Source of the DNA: Flavivirga jejuensis
Lineage (GTDB): Bacteria > Bacteroidota > Bacteroidia > Flavobacteriales > Flavobacteriaceae
Assembly: GCF_030540765.1 (NCBI RefSeq)
Contig: NZ_JAUOEL010000004.1
Coordinates: forward strand, 1 to 64,000
DNA length: 64,000 nt
Direction: 5' to 3'
Shown: positions 59,558 to 64,000 of the stretch, piece after piece
Position numbering within the stretch: position 1 is the stretch's first letter
Layout: each line of letters opens with the position of its first letter
Notes under the pieces: model-generated
Seen by the model: the letters and a program-made list of their open reading frames with translations, nothing else
Database searches by the model: none
Told to the model about the DNA's origin: nothing
Translations under genes and position numbers: made by a program

Positions 59558-59941
59558 ATGAGTTTAAATTCAATTATTAAAAAAGGGTTAATTAGTGTAT
59601 ACATACCTTTGATTTGCATTGTAATTCTTTGCGTTCTCATATTTAGAGCTGTCGCGGAGAATATTCCAATAACAATAGCTTTTATAATCTCTATTTTTAT
59701 AGGTTGGATTTGGTGGAGTTACAAAATTGTAAAATGGAAATATCAAGCATTCTCAAAATTGAATGTGAATGAAAGTCATCAATTATATATTAAGGCAATA
59801 GAATCTGGGTTGATTTGGCCAACAGGAAGTGTGTTTAATAAAACTGAAATATGGACAAAAAAGGATAGGTTAAAGTGGTCTGCAATAGATCCAGAAATCC
59901 AAGAAATCTTCTCAGATAAAATGAACAACTCTAATATTTAA
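59558..59941 (+). CDS. small two-helix membrane protein
   Basis: A 127-residue protein with two membrane helices (about 12-31 and 37-55) and a soluble C-terminus with several Trp. No family recognised. It precedes the glycosyltransferase by 17 bp and may be in its operon. Confidence 0.6.
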   Translation: MSLNSIIKKGLISVYIPLICIVILCVLIFRAVAENIPITIAFIISIFIGWIWWSYKIVKWKYQAFSKLNVNESHQLYIKAIESGLIWPTGSVFNKTEIWTKKDRLKWSAIDPEIQEIFSDKMNNSNI

Positions 59942-59958
59942 TTTTAATAACATTTTAA

Positions 59959-60966
59959 ATGCAATTGCAGTTTTCTTTTATTATTCCAGTTTATAACCGT
60001 CCAGACGAAATACAAGAACTTTTAGAGAGTTTTTCTGTTTTACAAGGACAGACGCCTTTTGAGATTGTTATAGTAGAAGATGGCTCAACGATAACGTCTA
60101 AAGAGGTTGTTGAAACATATAAAGAAACCCTTGATATATCTTATTTTTTTAAAGAAAACTCAGGACCAGGTGATTCAAGAAATTTTGGTATGCAACATGC
60201 CAAAGGTAATTATTTCATCATTTTAGATTCCGATTGTATTTTGCCAGAAAACTATTTAACAAAAGTTGAAGAAAGCCTGGAAAAGAACTATGTAGATTGT
60301 TTTGGTGGCCCAGATGCAGCACACGACTCGTTTACAAACCTCCAAAAGGCTATTAATTTTTCAATGACATCATTTATTACAACTGGAGGCATACGAGGAA
60401 ATAAAAATAGTGTTGATACGTTTCAACCGCGAAGTTTTAATATGGGACTTTCAAAGGAAGCCTTTATAGCTTCAAAAGGTTTTGGAAGGATTCACCCAGG
60501 AGAAGACCCCGATTTATCTATCAGACTTTGGAATTTAGGCTATAAAACCAAGTTAATCCCCGAAGCTTTTGTATATCATAAACGTCGTATTTCATGGAGT
60601 AAATTTTATAAACAAGTACATAAGTTTGGATTGGTACGGCCTATTCTAAATAAGTGGCATCCATCTACAAAAAAAATCACCTATTGGTTTCCTACCGTTT
60701 TCTGTTTAGGGTTTATAATGTCATTATTGCTCATTTTTTTTAATTTTAACTGGGGTTTGATAGGGTATATGTTGTATTTTGTAGTTGCATTCATGTTAGC
60801 TTTAATACATACTAAAAGCTTAAGTGTTTCTGTGTTTTCCTTGGTAGCCATAGTTATTCAGTTTTTTGGATATGGTTACGGATTTTTAAAGTCGACGTTT
60901 GCTGTTTCAATACTTAATAAAAAACCAGAAACGTATTTCCCCGAATTATTTTTTAAATCGAAATGA
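59959..60966 (+). CDS. family 2 glycosyltransferase
   Basis: Inverting GT-A enzyme. SFIIPVYNRPDEIQELLESF near 5-24, a DSDC motif near 93 (metal/nucleotide sugar) and HPGEDPDLSIRLWNLGYK near 176-193 are typical. Two or three C-terminal helices anchor it in the inner membrane. 335 residues. Sugar and acceptor unknown. Coupled to the YbbR-like gene by a 4-nt overlap. Confidence 0.92.
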   Translation: MQLQFSFIIPVYNRPDEIQELLESFSVLQGQTPFEIVIVEDGSTITSKEVVETYKETLDISYFFKENSGPGDSRNFGMQHAKGNYFIILDSDCILPENYLTKVEESLEKNYVDCFGGPDAAHDSFTNLQKAINFSMTSFITTGGIRGNKNSVDTFQPRSFNMGLSKEAFIASKGFGRIHPGEDPDLSIRLWNLGYKTKLIPEAFVYHKRRISWSKFYKQVHKFGLVRPILNKWHPSTKKITYWFPTVFCLGFIMSLLLIFFNFNWGLIGYMLYFVVAFMLALIHTKSLSVSVFSLVAIVIQFFGYGYGFLKSTFAVSILNKKPETYFPELFFKSK

Positions 60967-61922
60967 TAAAAAAGTTAAAAACCGAAATATTAATTTTAAT
61001 AAAAAACAAAAGAATAAATGTGTTTATTTTATTTTTATTGTTTTCGTTTATTATTTTAATATTTTCTAAGCTATCCAAAGAGTATACCAATACGATGGCT
61101 TTTGATATTGAAAAGATAAATTTATCTGAAGAGCATGTGATTCTAAATGATTCTGTAATGCTAAATATTACTTTAAAAACACATGGATTTAAATGGCTTA
61201 AGTATTATATCTCTAAGCCAAAGATTACGATAGATTTTAGTAAAGATGTGGATAAAGAGGAAACCGTTTTTTTATGGAATAAATCTAAAGCATATTTAAA
61301 TAATACCCAGTTTGATGAGCAAGTAGAATTACTTAATATTTCGCCAAAAAGATTAACTTTTAGGTATGATGTTAACTTGGTAAAAAAAATACCAGTTAAG
61401 TTAAATGCCGCTGTTAATTTTGAACCAGGTTATAATGTATCAGATAAATTAATTTCAGAACCAGATTCGATAGTTGTTATAGGGCCAAATATAGTGGTGT
61501 CTAAAATTAACTATTTGGAAACAGAAGACGTTATTTTTGATAATGTAAAATCAAATTTAGCAGAAGCTACTAAGCTAAAACTACCCGAAAATAGATCTGA
61601 TTTAAAATTTTCTGATAATAGTGTTATTATAAAGGCTCATGTAGAAAAGTTTACAGAAGGCACACTAAAAATACCAGTAAACATTATTAATGTTCCAAAA
61701 GGCATAAAGATAAAGTACTTCCCAAAAGAAGTAAATGTCTCTTATTATATTAGTTTGGGGCATTTTAATTCGGTTACAAATAAAGATTTTAAAGTTGTTT
61801 GCGATTATACTAAAACTAAAGGAAACCAATCTCTTTTAGTGCCAGAATTGGTTAAATTTCCAAATAGAGCTAAAAACGTAAAAATTAATCAGCAGCGTAT
61901 AGAATTTATAATTACAAAATGA
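60963..61922 (+). CDS. YbbR-like domain protein
   Basis: A 319-residue protein with one N-terminal membrane helix (about 19-37) and exported YbbR-type repeats (PVKLNAAVNFEPGYNV; PDSIVVIGPNIVVSKINYLE). CdaR in Firmicutes is such a protein and controls c-di-AMP synthesis; whether that holds here is unknown. Overlaps coaE by 4 nt. It has no downstream glmM partner here. Confidence 0.75.
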   Translation: MIKKLKTEILILIKNKRINVFILFLLFSFIILIFSKLSKEYTNTMAFDIEKINLSEEHVILNDSVMLNITLKTHGFKWLKYYISKPKITIDFSKDVDKEETVFLWNKSKAYLNNTQFDEQVELLNISPKRLTFRYDVNLVKKIPVKLNAAVNFEPGYNVSDKLISEPDSIVVIGPNIVVSKINYLETEDVIFDNVKSNLAEATKLKLPENRSDLKFSDNSVIIKAHVEKFTEGTLKIPVNIINVPKGIKIKYFPKEVNVSYYISLGHFNSVTNKDFKVVCDYTKTKGNQSLLVPELVKFPNRAKNVKINQQRIEFIITK

Positions 61923-62503
61923 TTATTGTAGGACTTACAGGTGGCATAGGAAGCGGAAAAACAACAGTTGCAAAACAGTTTAAGAAGTTAGGGGTTCCTG
62001 TTTATATAGCAGATGTTGAGGCTAAAAATCTCATGAATAAGTCTAAAATTATTAAAAGAAAACTTATTCAGTTATTTGGAGATAAAGCTTATATTAATGA
62101 TACCTTAAACAAGCCTTTTATTGCAGATATTATTTTTAATGATAAAAACTATTTGCAGAAGATGAATGATATTATTCATCCTAGAGTAGCTAAACATTTT
62201 AAAAATTGGGTGTTAAAACAAGACGCGCCTTACCTAATAAAAGAAGTAGCTATTTTATTTGAAAATGGTGGACATAAGTCTTACGATTATATTATTACTG
62301 TTACAGCTCCAAAAGATTTACGGATAAAACGCCTGTTAATGCGGGATAACACCACCAAGGAGAAAATTCAAGCCATCATGAAAAACCAATGGAGTGATGA
62401 AGAAAAAATAAAACATTCGCACTATGTTATTGAAAATACAGCTCTTGAATTAACTCAAAAACAGATTGTTAATATTCATGAAAACATTCTTGAAAGTGTT
62501 TAA
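61919..62503 (+). CDS. coaE: dephospho-CoA kinase
   Basis: Last step of CoA synthesis. P-loop VGLTGGIGSGKTTVAKQFK near 3-21, IADVEAKNLMNKSK near 32 and KRLLMRDNTTKE near 142-153. 194 residues, normal. End of the GT2-YbbR-coaE group. Confidence 0.96.
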   Translation: MIIVGLTGGIGSGKTTVAKQFKKLGVPVYIADVEAKNLMNKSKIIKRKLIQLFGDKAYINDTLNKPFIADIIFNDKNYLQKMNDIIHPRVAKHFKNWVLKQDAPYLIKEVAILFENGGHKSYDYIITVTAPKDLRIKRLLMRDNTTKEKIQAIMKNQWSDEEKIKHSHYVIENTALELTQKQIVNIHENILESV

Positions 62504-62579
62504 AAAGAAGCGATTTTAACATTTTTGTTAATGTAAGGTTAAAAGGGAAGTGTCATAAATGTTAAAATGTTAATTTTGG

Positions 62580-64000
62580 ATGGTGAGTAAAAAAATATTT
62601 ATCCTATTAATAATACTAATGAGTTTATCACTTATTGGTATTATATCTATTCAAGCTTACTATATTAGTAATTCTGTAAAAAATGAAAAAGAAAGATTCG
62701 ATTTTACTATTAAAGGAGCACTTAGTTATGTTTCTAATACTATAGAGAGTAATGAATCAGAAAAATATTTTTCGAAATATTTAAGCTTAGATAAAGAGAA
62801 GAAGGCAGATGAAGAAACTGTTTCTCAGTTGTTAATTTATCAGAAAAATAATAACACAAAAGAAACGTATGTTTATAGTGCCAATATTTTTGAAGAAGAT
62901 TATAAATTATCTTCGTCGCTCCTTGACATTGGTTTAGATATTGATAGTGTTGGAATTAAGAATATAATAGGTCATTCAAGTACAGAGATCTATAGTAATT
63001 TTGATCTATCTGAAAAAGATATTTTGCAAAGCCCTATTTCTAAAATTATAAGAAGTGGGAGCATGGATGATGCGCAACGATTGAGTTTTGAAAAGAATTT
63101 TAAAGAAATTTCAAAAAGAAAGCCAATACATAAAAGGGTTTCAGTAGAAGAAATTCAAGATATGTTGTTTGAGAAGCTTAGAAAAGAATCTATTGATATA
63201 GACTTTGAATTTGCAATTTATGATAATGATTTAGCGACAAAAGTACATAGCGATGGTTTTGAAGACGATGTAAAGTCTACTTATAAAGTGCCTATTTTTT
63301 ATGATGAAAACAATCAAAGCCTTTATAAGCTTTTGGTTAATTTTCCCGATGATAGAGAGTATATTTTATCATCAATAATAGGCATGATATCATTATCAAT
63401 AGTTTTTACATCTATTATAATAATAGCCTATTACAGTGCTTTGTATCAACTTTTAAAACAGAGAAAGATATCAGAAATAAAAACGGATTTCATTAATAAT
63501 ATGACGCATGAGTTTAAAACACCAATTGCAACTATTAATTTGGCTTTAGATGCCATTAAAAATCCAAAGGTTATAGATGATAAAGATAGAGTGTTACGAT
63601 ATCTTACTATGATAAAAGAAGAGAACAAGCGTATGCATGCTCAGGTTGAAAATGTATTAAGAATATCAAAATTAGAAAAAAATGAACTTAATATTAGTAA
63701 AGATAGGGTAGATTTACATGAGTTAGTTGATGATGCTATTACACATGTAGAACTTTTAGTAGAAGACAGACAAGGGTATATTAAGACCTTTTTTGAAGCA
63801 GATAAAACTTCGATATTAGCTAATGAAACTCATTTTACCAATGTTATTGTTAATGTTCTGGATAATGCTATAAAATATTCTCCAGACGCGCTAAAAATAG
63901 AAGTGTATACCGAAAATATAGGTACGAATATATTACTAAAAATAAAGGATTATGGTAGTGGTATGAGTAAAGCTGCTACTAAAAGAGTATTTGAAAAGTT
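62580..64000 (+). CDS. sensor histidine kinase, 3' end beyond window
   Basis: A two-component sensor translated by eye from the ATG at 62580 to the edge (473 codons). TM helix at about 5-23, a periplasmic sensor region, a second helix near 260-285, the H box INNMTHEFKTPIATINLALD with phosphoacceptor His310, the N box (NVLDNAIKYSPD near 423-434) and part of the G box (KDYGSGMSKAATKRVFEK) at the edge. A TAATTTTG box at 62571-62578 lies almost on the ATG. The ligand is unknown and the partner regulator is beyond the window. Confidence 0.9.
   Translation, partial: MVSKKIFILLIILMSLSLIGIISIQAYYISNSVKNEKERFDFTIKGALSYVSNTIESNESEKYFSKYLSLDKEKKADEETVSQLLIYQKNNNTKETYVYSANIFEEDYKLSSSLLDIGLDIDSVGIKNIIGHSSTEIYSNFDLSEKDILQSPISKIIRSGSMDDAQRLSFEKNFKEISKRKPIHKRVSVEEIQDMLFEKLRKESIDIDFEFAIYDNDLATKVHSDGFEDDVKSTYKVPIFYDENNQSLYKLLVNFPDDREYILSSIIGMISLSIVFTSIIIIAYYSALYQLLKQRKISEIKTDFINNMTHEFKTPIATINLALDAIKNPKVIDDKDRVLRYLTMIKEENKRMHAQVENVLRISKLEKNELNISKDRVDLHELVDDAITHVELLVEDRQGYIKTFFEADKTSILANETHFTNVIVNVLDNAIKYSPDALKIEVYTENIGTNILLKIKDYGSGMSKAATKRVFEK

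Overview
The window looks like the chromosome of a low-GC member of the Bacteroidota, most likely family Flavobacteriaceae. Evidence: a PorD (DUF4835) type IX secretion gene beside bamD and coaBC, small flavobacterial families (DUF6095, DUF6913, DUF2279), a TonB receptor/DUF4249 lipoprotein pair, a monomeric NADP isocitrate dehydrogenase, and several TAnnTTTG-type -7 promoter boxes.

Layout. 1-1281 holds most of an IS4-family (Tn5-like) transposase cut by the window edge. 1282-13549 carries a DinB-like protein, DUF6095-murQ, a TolC/MacB-permease/HlyD efflux operon without an ATPase, a DUF4249 lipoprotein with its TonB receptor, and icd. 13550-15400 is a decayed stretch with a DUF2911 gene fragment, another pseudogene and hairpin repeats. 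15405-27343 is an accessory island described below. 27382-45484 is mostly housekeeping: rplS, trmD, two methyltransferases, gap, a DegP/HtrA protease, dapF, mltG, dnaA, a phosphatase, ribD and prmC. 45997-64000 continues with ligA, a split 5'-nucleotidase pair, dapA, bamD-rpoZ-coaBC-porD-recN, fabI, a glycosyltransferase, a YbbR-like protein, coaE and a sensor histidine kinase cut by the right edge.

The island (minus strand, between rplS and icd) is a tandem array of remnants that look like toxin C-terminus/immunity modules. Likely immunity genes are a GAD-like/DUF1851 (Tdi1-type) protein, a twin SUKH-like protein, three paralogues of one unnamed family, a DUF4304-like protein and two unrecognised proteins. 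Most are preceded, within 0-56 bp or by a short overlap, by what looks like the 3' end of a toxin gene. One such end has a PD-(D/E)xK-type motif. One block recurs five times: the 5' part of a DUF4304-like gene, its upstream region and a divergent, truncated IS200/IS605 tnpA remnant. Each copy is joined to a different toxin tail at a different codon (28, 141, 145, about 153 and 202), giving chimeric or broken ORFs. Two copies share an 876-bp stretch without indels. Small hairpin repeats lie between modules. No complete secreted effector or secretion apparatus is in the window, so this reads as an orphan-module array assembled by repeated recombination. Its expression and activity are unknown.

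The rest is ordinary core genome. It covers lysine/peptidoglycan precursors (dapA, dapF), CoA synthesis (coaBC, coaE), outer-membrane and type IX secretion assembly (bamD, porD), cell-wall turnover (murQ, mltG), DNA replication and repair (dnaA, ligA, recN) and fatty acid synthesis (fabI).
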